The notes beneath the pieces were generated by a model. It was not told the DNA's origin and did not search any database. It worked only from the letters and a program-made list of their open reading frames with translations. Source: DASYDU01 sp031403315 (GTDB lineage: Bacteria; Planctomycetota; Planctomycetia; Pirellulales; Lacipirellulaceae). From it: 14,796 nt of DNA. Shown here in pieces: positions 6,646-13,707 of this stretch. The stretch is from NCBI GenBank assembly GCA_031403315.1, contig JANNTD010000058.1:1-14796 (forward strand), in the 5' to 3' direction. The translations under genes were made by a program, and so were the position numbers. Every line of letters starts with the position of its first letter. Position 1 is the first letter of the stretch.

Positions 6646-7084
6646 AAGTGCCTTGACTTGGACGCTGAGCCAGCTTGCAGGCGAAATCGAATGTGACGGC
6701 CGTCGCGTCGCCGTTCCTCACCCGGGCCTCCAGGAAATATGCCCCGCTGAGTTGATCCTTGAGTTCGACCTCCAGCGTGACCGTGTCGCCCGGTCGAACC
6801 ATCGCCTTGAATTTCGCATTGTTCAAACGTGTCACTACCGGCACGCTTCCTGGCTCAGCGGCGGCATACTTCGCCAGCAACACTGCCCCGGCTTGCATCG
6901 CCGCTTCGCAGAGCAGCACGCCCGGCGTGAGCGGAAAATCCGGATAATGACCCGGATACCAAAACTCATTGCCTGTGAACCGCTTTCGACAAACTATCCG
7001 CGAGTCACTCTGCTCGACGATTTCATCCAAAAGCAGGAACGGCTCGCGGTGCGGGATCGCAGCTTTGATCGCATTGAGGGACAT
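6644..7084 (-). CDS. fabZ: 3-hydroxyacyl-ACP dehydratase, FabZ-like
   Basis: 146 residues with a single hot-dog fold. IPHREPFLLLDEI (10-22) is the FabZ N-terminal signature. FWYPGHYPDFPLTPGVLLCE (41-60) holds catalytic His46 and Glu60, the His/Glu pair that removes water from 3-hydroxyacyl-ACP to give trans-2-enoyl-ACP. The length and the central helix AAMQAGAVLLAKYA fit FabZ rather than FabA. The start lies 4 bases past the stop of the second CrtI-like gene, so the two are translationally close and clearly in one transcript. A weak AGG stands 8 bases ahead of the ATG. The product is handed to the FabI-like enzyme, or its double bond may be used by the oxidoreductases encoded upstream (inference). 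Confidence 0.9.
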   Translation of the reverse strand: MSLNAIKAAIPHREPFLLLDEIVEQSDSRIVCRKRFTGNEFWYPGHYPDFPLTPGVLLCEAAMQAGAVLLAKYAAAEPGSVPVVTRLNNAKFKAMVRPGDTVTLEVELKDQLSGAYFLEARVRNGDATAVTFDFACKLAQRPSQGT

Positions 7085-7088
7085 GGCA

Positions 7089-8540
7089 CTAACCTGTCGC
7101 CGTGACAGCTTGTGGCGTGGCCGCCCCGTCCATCAATTGGCTATCGACCTCATTCGCCACGATCACGCCGTAGTTCATCGCGCCGAGCCAGCCAGACATG
7201 ATAATGCCCACGCTGCCGGCATGGTACAGGCCGGTGATTTGTTGCGGCAGGGCTCGGCTCACGGCGAGGCCCTCGAACTTCGTGCCGAAGCTTGCGCCGC
7301 TGATGTGCTTGGTATAGTGCTCGAAGGTCACGGGCGTCGAGGCCTCGGCGTGGTCGAGTTTGTCGCGGACGTCCGGCACGTACTTGTCCAGTGCGTCGAT
7401 CGTCGTCTCCACCAGGTCCTGCTTGCTCGCTTCGTATTCTTCCTTGGTGAGTTTGGCCCAATCGTCGTAGTTGGCGTTGGTACTTGAAACGATCAGACAG
7501 CGCGGTCGGCCCTCCGGGCGCGTGCGCGGGTAGTAGAACGAAAAGGTGCGGCTAGTGATGTCGCGGCTCAGGAGCGACTCCGTGCGGAATAGAGGCGCGG
7601 TCGAGCTGAACAGCAAGTCGCCCGTCGATTCGTCGATTTGTTCGTCCGGCTTCAGCGCCATGTAGACTTGCGTGCTCGAATTGTTGAGCCGCACGGCCCG
7701 AGCCTCGTCGATAAACGAGCGGTCGAAGTACTCCTCGCCGACGAGGTGGAAGATCGTCGCGTTGAGGTTGGCGTTCGACATCACGGCCCGCGTCTTGATC
7801 GTCCGGCCGTTGACCTCGACGGCCCGGACCCGCCCACCGGTGCAGTCGACCTTCGACACGTCGGCGTTGATACAAATGTCGACGCCGCTCGCGCGCAGTT
7901 CCCTCTCCATCAGACCAATCAGCTTGTCGGTGCCGCCCGAGAACGTGAACACACCTTTCGACATGAAATTCGAGAACACGATACCGTAGCTGATCGCGGG
8001 GTCTTCGAGCGTGCTGCCATTGGCGTAGGTGATCGGCTCCATGAGAAGCCGAATCACGTCTTCGCGGCCGGGGAAGAAGCGGTCGAACAGCTCGCGGGTG
8101 GTGGTCGACTGGTTGTCGTTGAAATTCATCCCCCGGGCGGCGTCGAAGAAACCAGTCACCGCCAGCGGGTCGACCTTGAAATCGTTCACCAGTAGCTTCG
8201 TAAAATCCTCGCGGTTGAACGTCGTCGTGAGCGAGAACATCGGGTTGTCGAAGCGGATGTGCTCGAGCTGCACGATCGAGTCGGCAATCTCGCGGCTCCA
8301 ATAGCGGCGGCAGCTTTTGACCATGCCATGCGGAAACCCGTGTAGCGAGATGTCGAAGATATGCCCGCCCGGCCGCTTGAACCACGTCGCCAAGCCGCCC
8401 AGCTTGTAGTGCTGCTCCAACAGGAGCACACTCCGCCCTGCCCTGGCGAGCACATTGGCCGCGGTCAGCCCGCCCAGCCCGCTGCCGACGACAACCACGT
8501 CGTATTCATCCTTGGCGTTTTTGAGGAAATCGCGCGGCAT
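7089..8540 (-). CDS. FAD-dependent oxidoreductase, CrtI/phytoene desaturase-like (second of a tandem pair)
   Basis: 483 residues. The N terminus has the FAD-binding fold VVVVGSGLGGLTAANVLARA (15-34, GxGxxG at 19-24), acidic Glu42 at the end of the second strand, and the HYKLGGLATWF motif typical of carotenoid desaturases, isomerases and retinol saturases. The C-terminal FAD motif is LYHAGSVGIIMSGWLGAMNY, with the glycine-rich CrtI ending altered. No membrane segment is obvious. Enzymes of this superfamily desaturate, saturate or isomerise polyenes. No carotenoid synthase genes are nearby and the neighbours are an ACP, a FabZ and a FabI, so an acyl-ACP or lipid substrate is more likely than phytoene (inference). 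It overlaps nothing but is 4 bases from fabZ. The start has no Shine-Dalgarno site. Confidence 0.85.
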   Translation of the reverse strand: MPRDFLKNAKDEYDVVVVGSGLGGLTAANVLARAGRSVLLLEQHYKLGGLATWFKRPGGHIFDISLHGFPHGMVKSCRRYWSREIADSIVQLEHIRFDNPMFSLTTTFNREDFTKLLVNDFKVDPLAVTGFFDAARGMNFNDNQSTTTRELFDRFFPGREDVIRLLMEPITYANGSTLEDPAISYGIVFSNFMSKGVFTFSGGTDKLIGLMERELRASGVDICINADVSKVDCTGGRVRAVEVNGRTIKTRAVMSNANLNATIFHLVGEEYFDRSFIDEARAVRLNNSSTQVYMALKPDEQIDESTGDLLFSSTAPLFRTESLLSRDITSRTFSFYYPRTRPEGRPRCLIVSSTNANYDDWAKLTKEEYEASKQDLVETTIDALDKYVPDVRDKLDHAEASTPVTFEHYTKHISGASFGTKFEGLAVSRALPQQITGLYHAGSVGIIMSGWLGAMNYGVIVANEVDSQLMDGAATPQAVTATG

Positions 8541-8677
8541 GGGGGGATACTTTGGGGGAAGATACTAGCGAGCCGGGTCGTACTCGACCCCGGACGTGCC
8601 TGGCAAACCATTTCAACCGTGCCATTCTACCGCGTTATCCACCGGTCGATAAACCCCCGTGCGAATCAGCATTTCCG

Positions 8678-8695
8678 CGCGTCGCGAGCGACGCG
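8678..8695. repeat. Compact hairpin directly after the first CrtI-like gene
   Basis: CGCGTCG and CGACGCG form a 7-bp perfect stem around the loop CGAG, starting one base past the stop of the upstream gene (minus strand). No T-run follows, so an intercistronic mRNA stem or a palindromic element is likelier than a terminator. It occupies one end of the 156-base spacer between the two oxidoreductase genes. Confidence 0.6.
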
Positions 8696-8696
8696 G

Positions 8697-10088
8697 CTAA
8701 GCTGTAGCTTCGCCCCGCAAACAATGCAGGTTCGCCATCGCGATGCCGCTGGTGATGCTGCCGATGATGCCGACGAAGCCTTGGTCGGTGCCACAGATGA
8801 AGAGATTTTTGAGGTGCGTCGTGCCGTCGAGCTGCTTGTCGGGGGCGCCGTAGACCGCGCCGTTGTCATGGCCAGTGAAGCGGACGACTGTCGCGGGCGT
8901 GAACATGTCGGTGTCGATCACTCGGCTGCGATAATCCGGGATGAACCGCACGGCGGACTCGGTGATGCGGTCGTACCAGCGCAGTTTTTCGAGCCGATAA
9001 GCATCTTCATTGAGATCCCGCCAGCGGTCGAAGTTGGCGAGCGCGGTGATGCGAATCGTACCGTCATCCAGCGGTTCGTTGTACGCAAAATTGTTCGGCG
9101 AGCAGATCACGCCGCTTCGCACGTCACAGAGGCCATCCGGTTTCTGCCAAATGAACTTGTCGTGGTCGTTGAAAAACGTGATCGTGCGGTCGTGGCCCAA
9201 GTCGCGCGGCTGGGCGTCGAGCGTGGCGATGGTTTCGCAGAACGTGAGCTGGCCGGGGGCGCGCGAGTTGACGACCGGGTGGCCGTCGTCGCAGAGCCGC
9301 ATCGTCTCGCACCAACCGGCCGACGAGACCACGTTGCGGGCTTCGAGCACTTCGTCGTTTTCCAGCACGACTCGCGTCACGCGGTCACCGTCGACCGCCA
9401 GCTGCTTTACGCCGGCCCGCAGCTTCAATTCGCCCCCTAGCGCCCGGAACTTCCGCACCAGGTGCTTGAGGATCAGCCGCACGCCCGCTTGCGGCCGGCC
9501 GAGGCCTTCGAGAAAGATGCTGCGAAACATGATCGAGAACTGGCCCCAGTCCATGTCGTGCTCACGGGCCGAGCCGTAGAACATCAGCGGGCAGAAGAGC
9601 ATCTCGACCAAGAGCGGCTCGGTGATGATCGAGCCAACGACCAAGCGGGCCGAGAGATTGGCGTGCTTCTCGCTAAGGTCGTCGTACTCGACGATCTCGC
9701 GCGCGAGGCGGTCGAAATTTTCCACCTGCTGCGGGAACGCCCGGGCCACTTCATCTCTCAGTGTGTCGGTTTCGTTATCGAACCGCAGGCGAGCGCTGGG
9801 AAATGCGATCTCGCTGCCGATTTGCGGTGAGATGGCAAAGTCCTCCCACTTCATCCGCAGCTGCCGTAACAGCCGGGCGAGCGGGCCGGTTTTCGTACCC
9901 TTGGGCGTGACGTTGGTGAGCGCGTGGAGGCCGACGTCGTAGTCGCGGCCGCGGAGGCGGTAGAACGAGTTGAGCCCGCCGATCGTGTAATGCCGCTCGA
10001 GGATGCAGACCCGCTGCTCGTAGTAGGCGAGCCGAATCCCGGCCGCGAGCCCCGACATCCCCGCGCCGATGATAATCGTGTCGTACAT
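8697..10088 (-). CDS. FAD-dependent oxidoreductase, CrtI/phytoene desaturase-like (first of a tandem pair)
   Basis: 463 residues. The Rossmann motif is IIIGAGMSGLAAGIRLA (5-21, GxGxxG at 8-13), with Glu31 at the end of the second strand and RHYTIGGLNSFYRL following, as in the CrtI/CrtISO/retinol saturase superfamily. DYDVGLHALTNV (49-60) is the next conserved block. The C-terminal FAD motif is NLFICGTDQGFVGIIGSITS. It is clearly a distant paralogue of the next gene rather than a recent duplicate, since alignment is limited to these motifs. Two different enzymes of this family side by side suggest successive or complementary steps on one polyene-like chain. It is read between ACP and the second oxidoreductase. 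Spacers on both sides carry palindromic repeats. The start has no Shine-Dalgarno site. The exact reaction cannot be read from sequence. Confidence 0.85.
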   Translation of the reverse strand: MYDTIIIGAGMSGLAAGIRLAYYEQRVCILERHYTIGGLNSFYRLRGRDYDVGLHALTNVTPKGTKTGPLARLLRQLRMKWEDFAISPQIGSEIAFPSARLRFDNETDTLRDEVARAFPQQVENFDRLAREIVEYDDLSEKHANLSARLVVGSIITEPLLVEMLFCPLMFYGSAREHDMDWGQFSIMFRSIFLEGLGRPQAGVRLILKHLVRKFRALGGELKLRAGVKQLAVDGDRVTRVVLENDEVLEARNVVSSAGWCETMRLCDDGHPVVNSRAPGQLTFCETIATLDAQPRDLGHDRTITFFNDHDKFIWQKPDGLCDVRSGVICSPNNFAYNEPLDDGTIRITALANFDRWRDLNEDAYRLEKLRWYDRITESAVRFIPDYRSRVIDTDMFTPATVVRFTGHDNGAVYGAPDKQLDGTTHLKNLFICGTDQGFVGIIGSITSGIAMANLHCLRGEATA

Positions 10089-10092
10089 AGCA

Positions 10093-10173
10093 GCAGGGAG
10101 CGTGGAGCAAGGAGCAGAGAACGAGACTTTTCTTACTTCCTGCTCCCCGCTCCCCGCTCCTTGCTCCCTGCTC
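10093..10173. repeat. GGAGCNN heptad repeat arranged as an inverted repeat
   Basis: The left arm (10093-10117) reads as GGAGC units spaced every seven bases. The right arm (about 10139-10173) carries the same units on the other strand, with five copies of GCTCC/TGCTCC type. The arms can pair over about 25 bases with slippage. It fills nearly the whole 87-base spacer between ACP and the first oxidoreductase. Such heptads are common simple dispersed repeats in environmental bacteria. Confidence 0.8.
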
Positions 10174-10175
10174 GT

Positions 10176-10442
10176 TCACACTTTTTCGCGCTCGATGTCC
10201 TTCATCAGCGGCTCGAGGTAGGCCACCGTCGAACTCATGCTGGCGAGGTTGATGTAGTCGTCCTCGGCGATCTGGATGCGGTGGCGCTTGCGGAGCTCCA
10301 TCACGATGTCCAGAAAGTCCATGCTGTCGAGCTCGAGTTGCTCGCGGAATCGCTTGTCGTCGTCGAGTTGCGACAGGTCCTCATCCGGAGCGATGTCGCT
10401 GAGGATGTCCAAAACTTCTTCTCTGATCTCGGCAGCATTCAT
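10176..10442 (-). CDS. acpP: Acyl carrier protein
   Basis: 88 residues, acidic and helical. LELDSMDFLDIVMELRKRH (37-55) is the carrier motif, and Ser40 in DSMD is the site for the 4'-phosphopantetheine arm that carries the growing acyl chain. The frame opens at 10466, but the ATG at 10442 (MNAAEIREEV) is preferred because AAGGAG lies 9 bases ahead of it and the extra residues MFDKENSG fall within the leader. The basic residues RKRHR after the serine differ from the acidic helix II of housekeeping E. coli ACP, suggesting a partner-specific carrier (inference). It sits between the FabF-like condensing enzyme and the oxidoreductases, so it is probably the dedicated carrier of this module. Confidence 0.92.
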   Translation of the reverse strand: MNAAEIREEVLDILSDIAPDEDLSQLDDDKRFREQLELDSMDFLDIVMELRKRHRIQIAEDDYINLASMSSTVAYLEPLMKDIEREKV

Positions 10443-10451
10443 GCCGGAATT

Positions 10452-10457
10452 CTCCTT
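10452..10457 (-). promoter_or_regulatory. Strong ribosome binding site of the ACP gene
   Basis: AAGGAG on the minus strand, 9 bases ahead of the ATG at 10442. It decides the start of the ACP gene. It is the only consensus Shine-Dalgarno site in the fabF-fabI set. Confidence 0.75.
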
Positions 10458-10469
10458 ATCGAACAACTA

Positions 10470-10567
10470 TTTTGACAGGATCAAAAGGACGGAAACGGAT
10501 GGAATCCAATTCGCCATGCGATGAACTATTTCAATCCTGCAAATCCTGTCGATCCTGTCAAAAAAAC
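10470..10567. repeat. Inverted repeat with GACAGGAT units between fabF and ACP
   Basis: TTTTGACAGGATC at 10470-10482 is the exact complement of bases in GATCCTGTCAAAA (10551-10563). The right side continues with further AATCCTG units (from about 10533) and the left with degenerate AGGA/GGAT units, so the whole 98 bases can fold into a long imperfect stem. GACAGGATT units are familiar as dispersed repeats in planctomycetes. It ends about a dozen bases before the ACP ribosome binding site. Confidence 0.8.
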
Positions 10568-10586
10568 TCTGAGGCCCAAGTTTGCG

Positions 10587-11846
10587 TCACACCTTGCCAA
10601 TGATCACCACCGAATTAATCCCCAACATACCAAACGAGTTGTTGAGGATATAGCGGGTGTTTTTCCGCTCGCGGGGCTCGTTTATGGCGAGGCCGGGCAG
10701 TGCGCACTCGGGATCGAGCCGGTCGACGTTGATCGTCGGGTGGCAGACGCCGTCGTCGAAGGTCGGCAGGTTGCCGGCCAGTTCCAGCGCCCCGGCGGCT
10801 CCCATCGCGTGGCCGATAAAGCTCTTGGTGTTGTTGATGACTGGCTGGGCACCGTTCGCGAACACTTTCCGCAGGGCGATGCACTCCTGGATGTCGCCGC
10901 TCGCGGTGGCCGTGGCGTGGGTGCTCACCAGATCAATGTCTTCGGGCTCCAAACGCGCACGGTTCAAAGCCATTTGCATGCAGCGGGCCTGCTGGGCCGG
11001 ATTCGGCAGCACGAAGTCGCTGGCATCGCTGTTCATCGCGTAGCCGACGAGTTCGCCGTAAATCTTCGCGCCGCGCTGGCGGGCATCATCGAACCGTTCG
11101 AGGATGTAGAGGCAGCCGCCCTCGGCGACGACGATGCCGTTGCGGTCCTGGTCGAACGGCCGCGAGGCCTTGGTCGGATCGTCGTGTTTGGCGAGTGCGC
11201 CCTGGCTGGCGAAGCCGGCGAAGATGCCAAACGTGTGAATGCTCTCGGAGACGCCGCCCGTGACGGCGACGTCGCACTCTCCGAGCCGCAGCATCTGGGC
11301 GCCTTGGATCAGCCCCGCGTTGCCGGCGGCACAAGCGGCGCCGATCGTGTAGTGCGGGCCGGTGATGCCCATGTTGAGCGTGATCTCGCCGGCCGGGTTA
11401 TTGGCGACGGTCCGCGGATTGTGGTGATGCGACCACACGCTGGTGTCGTAGTTGTAACCTTTGATCTCGTAGATTTCGTTCTCGGTCTCGACGTTGCCGT
11501 GCTCGGTGACGCCGATGTAGACGCCGACCCGCTCGCGATCGAGATTCGCCCAATCGAGTCCCGAGTCGGCGACCGCTTCCTGGGCACAGTAGATGCCGAT
11601 GCTGCCGGCCCGGGTGCCGCGGCGGACTTCTTTGCGCTTCTGGTATTTCAATTCGTCGAAGTCGCAGACACCGGCCAGCGTCTCGCCGACGTAGCGGATT
11701 TCGTACTTACGGACACCGCTCTTGCCCGAGAGCAGGGCCGCGCGATAGTCGGCCAGCGTGTTGCCGTTGGGCGCGGTCAGGCCGATACCGGTGATGACGA
11801 TCCGCTGGCGGTCTTCGAGAGGCTGGTCGTGGGCGGTGCTGATCAT
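10587..11846 (-). CDS. fabF: 3-oxoacyl-ACP synthase II, FabF-like, with unusual C-terminal gating loop
   Basis: 419 residues, full FabF length. RIVITGIGLTAPNGNTLADY (15-34) is the family start. The catalytic triad is Cys172 in IGAACAAGNA, His310 in STHATATASGD and His346 in SFIGHAMGAAGA, with Lys341 in NTKS also conserved. FabF condenses malonyl-ACP with a growing acyl-ACP. Two blocks differ from housekeeping FabF. The usual NAHGTST is THATATA, and the C-terminal NSFGFGGTN is NSFGMLGIN (403-411), replacing the phenylalanine that gates the acyl pocket. A second thiolase-fold sign is DRNGIVVAEGG (235-244), close to the canonical RDGFVMGEGA. It is the first gene of the minus-strand set, with a candidate promoter about 60 bases upstream and no Shine-Dalgarno site. 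Because it retains Cys, it is a condensing enzyme and not a chain-length factor. Confidence 0.9.
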   Translation of the reverse strand: MISTAHDQPLEDRQRIVITGIGLTAPNGNTLADYRAALLSGKSGVRKYEIRYVGETLAGVCDFDELKYQKRKEVRRGTRAGSIGIYCAQEAVADSGLDWANLDRERVGVYIGVTEHGNVETENEIYEIKGYNYDTSVWSHHHNPRTVANNPAGEITLNMGITGPHYTIGAACAAGNAGLIQGAQMLRLGECDVAVTGGVSESIHTFGIFAGFASQGALAKHDDPTKASRPFDQDRNGIVVAEGGCLYILERFDDARQRGAKIYGELVGYAMNSDASDFVLPNPAQQARCMQMALNRARLEPEDIDLVSTHATATASGDIQECIALRKVFANGAQPVINNTKSFIGHAMGAAGALELAGNLPTFDDGVCHPTINVDRLDPECALPGLAINEPRERKNTRYILNNSFGMLGINSVVIIGKV

Positions 11847-11905
11847 GATCCGTCACGCGAAGCGACCGCAAAAACGCGGCAAAAAACGGGAAAGGGAGGC
11901 ACTTC

Positions 11906-11934
11906 ACCCTACCGGCAACGGCTTTCATTGACAA
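11906..11934 (-). promoter_or_regulatory. Candidate sigma-70-type promoter for the fabF-fabI set
   Basis: On the minus strand TTGTCA (11929-11934), a 17-base spacer and TAGGGT (11906-11911). The layout and the TAGG start of the -10 box match the promoter at 1340-1368. Transcription would start near 11899, leaving a leader of about 53 bases to the fabF ATG. Confidence 0.5.
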
Positions 11935-12010
11935 GCGGCCGGGAAGCAGGGTGGTGGACCAGTTTGAGTCGAGCGGAATGAGGGCCCCCTCTTGGCGTGC
12001 AAATCAGCTT

Positions 12011-12033
12011 GCGGTCAACTACTCAAAGACCGC
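12011..12033. promoter_or_regulatory. Inverted repeat ahead of xylB, possible operator
   Basis: GCGGTC (12011-12016) and GACCGC (12028-12033) are perfect 6-base arms 11 bases apart, about 60 bases before the xylB start in the divergent fabF/xylB spacer. The size would suit a dimeric regulator, but no regulator gene is in sight and short arms like this occur by chance. Confidence 0.25.
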
Positions 12034-12091
12034 TGTCCCGCTCAAACCCGAATTCGTTCGCACACATTTCTCCATGGAGTAGCCCACCGCG

Positions 12092-13621
12092 ATGAGTGTT
12101 TATCTTGGCATCGACATCGGCACATCTGGCACGAAGACCTTGGCGATCAACGCGAAAGGCAAAATCCTCGGCCAGGCGATGGCGACCTACCCCAGCTACC
12201 ATCCCAAACCGCTCTGGAGTGAACAAGACCCGGAAGACTGGTGGACCGCCACGGTGAAGACGGTCCGCGCCGTCGTGAAGCAGGCGAAATTAAAGCCGGC
12301 CGACGTGAAGGCGATCGGTCTCTCGGGCCAGATGCACGGCTCGGTGTTCCTCGACAAGAAGGGCAACGTCGTGCGGCGGGCGCTGTTGTGGAACGACCAG
12401 CGAACCGCTGCCGAGTGCGAAGAAATCGAGAAGCGAGCCGGCGGGCGGAAGGCGCTCATCGGCATGGTGGCGAACCCGGCGCTGACCGGCTTCACGGCCC
12501 CCAAAATTCTCTGGCTGCGGAATCATGAGCCGAAAAATTTCGCCAAGGTCACCAAGGTGCTGCTGCCGAAGGATGATGTCCGCCGCCGGCTCACCGGCGA
12601 GTTCGCCACGGAAGTGAGCGATGCGAGCGGGATGTTGCTCCTTGACGTGGTCAAACGCGAGTGGTCGAAGCCGCTGCTCGCGAAGCTAGAGCTCGATCAG
12701 AATTTGTTCGCCACATGTTACGAATCGGCGCAAGTCACTGGCAAGTTGACGCCCGCGGTGGCGAAGCTGCTCGGCCTGTCCACCGAATGCGTGGTCGTCG
12801 GCGGAGCGGGCGACTGTGCGGCCGGCGCGATCGGCAACGGCATCGTCCGCAAAGGCGTCCTCTCAACGTCGATCGGCACCTCGGGCGTCGTCTTCGTCCA
12901 CAGCGACACTCCACAAGTCGACCCCGAGGGCCGGCTGCATACGTTCTGCCATGCGGTCCACGGCAAATGGCACATGATGGGCGTGACGCTCGCGGCCGGC
13001 GGATCGCTGCAGTGGTTTCGCAACGCCTTGTGTGAAGCAGAGACCGCCGTCGCCAAGCGAAAGAAGGTCGACGTGTACGATCTACTCACCGCCGAGGCCG
13101 CCGAGACGCCGCCCGGTGCCGAGGGCCTGTTTTTTTTGCCGTATCTCGCCGGTGAGCGCACGCCGCACGCCGACCCGCTCGCGCGCGGCGCGTTCGTGGG
13201 TCTCACGCTCAAGCACACGCGCGGCCACATGGTCCGCTCGATCCTGGAAGGCGTCACCTACTCGCTGCGTGACTGCCTGGCGATCATCGAGGAGCAAGGC
13301 GTCGCCGTGAAACAAATCCGCGTTTCGGGCGGCGGCGCGAAGAGCGCGTTCTGGCGACAGATGCAGGCCGACGTGCTCGCCAAGACCGTCGTCACGATGG
13401 CCGCCGACGAAGGGCCGGGCTACGGCGTCGCGCTCTTGGCCGCGGTTGGAGCGGGCGAATTCAAAGACGTCGTCGAAGCCTGTGACGCGACCGTCAAGAC
13501 GACGCGCGAGACGAAGACCAACGCCAAGATAAAGCCGCGGTACGATGCGGGCTTCCCGGTCTACCAAAAACTCTACCGCTCACTTCGAGACGATTTTCGC
13601 GCGATCGCGGCACTGGGGTAG
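12092..13621 (+). CDS. xylB: Xylulokinase (FGGY carbohydrate kinase)
   Basis: 509 residues, slightly longer than E. coli XylB (484). The N-terminal phosphate-binding motif GIDIGTSGTKTL (6-17) contains Asp8. LSGQMHGSVFLD (77-88) is the xylulokinase signature that binds the sugar. PKDDVRRRLTGEFATEVSDA (159-178) follows. Asp241 in GGAGDCAAGAIGNG is the expected catalytic base, SIGTSGV (260-266) the ATP-binding loop, and YLAGERTPHADPLARGAFVG the FGGY block. GGGAKSAFWRQMQADV comes near the C terminus. It phosphorylates D-xylulose to xylulose 5-phosphate for the pentose phosphate pathway. No xylose isomerase or transporter is adjacent, so it acts as a stand-alone gene. GGAG stands 12 bases before the ATG, a little far. 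It is transcribed away from fabF and ends at a large hairpin. Confidence 0.93.
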   Translation: MSVYLGIDIGTSGTKTLAINAKGKILGQAMATYPSYHPKPLWSEQDPEDWWTATVKTVRAVVKQAKLKPADVKAIGLSGQMHGSVFLDKKGNVVRRALLWNDQRTAAECEEIEKRAGGRKALIGMVANPALTGFTAPKILWLRNHEPKNFAKVTKVLLPKDDVRRRLTGEFATEVSDASGMLLLDVVKREWSKPLLAKLELDQNLFATCYESAQVTGKLTPAVAKLLGLSTECVVVGGAGDCAAGAIGNGIVRKGVLSTSIGTSGVVFVHSDTPQVDPEGRLHTFCHAVHGKWHMMGVTLAAGGSLQWFRNALCEAETAVAKRKKVDVYDLLTAEAAETPPGAEGLFFLPYLAGERTPHADPLARGAFVGLTLKHTRGHMVRSILEGVTYSLRDCLAIIEEQGVAVKQIRVSGGGAKSAFWRQMQADVLAKTVVTMAADEGPGYGVALLAAVGAGEFKDVVEACDATVKTTRETKTNAKIKPRYDAGFPVYQKLYRSLRDDFRAIAALG

Positions 13622-13623
13622 AC

Positions 13624-13684
13624 GTACGTTGGGCTTTCCAGCCTGACGATCAAGGACAATGTCAGCCTGGAAAGGCTGCCGTAC
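13624..13684. repeat. Dispersed-type long hairpin directly after xylB
   Basis: CTTTCCAGCCTGAC (13634-13647) pairs with GTCAGCCTGGAAAG (13661-13674) at 13 of 14 positions, with a 13-base loop. Outer GTACG/CGTAC arms (13624-13628 and 13680-13684) flank it. It begins three bases after the xylB stop. The GTACGTTGGGCTTTCCAG form is one I associate with high-copy repeats in Pirellulales. It may also serve as a rho-independent-like end for xylB, although no T-run follows. Confidence 0.8.
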
Positions 13685-13707
13685 ATTGCGGTGATCGCGC
13701 GCAGAAG

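Noticed and set aside
8635..8643. TTATCCACC, close to a DnaA box
   Set aside because: A single near-match with no further boxes, AT-rich unwinding region or replication gene; not an origin.
7089..10088. Calling the two CrtI-like genes carotenoid desaturases
   Set aside because: No phytoene synthase, cyclase or isoprenoid gene is nearby, and the neighbours are fatty-acid enzymes; the superfamily also acts on other polyenes.
10093..10173. Regular GGAGC units as a possible CRISPR or tandem array
   Set aside because: Units are 7 bases without unique spacers, and the arms are inverted; this is a simple repeat.
5697..11846. Calling the cluster a ladderane pathway outright
   Set aside because: Radical SAM and other genes found in the anammox clusters are absent here and nothing else suggests an anammox organism; only the core composition is shared.
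10521..11981. 486-codon plus-strand frame over the fabF gene
   Set aside because: Antisense to FabF with all catalytic residues present on the minus strand; the frame even crosses the fabF promoter and repeat region.
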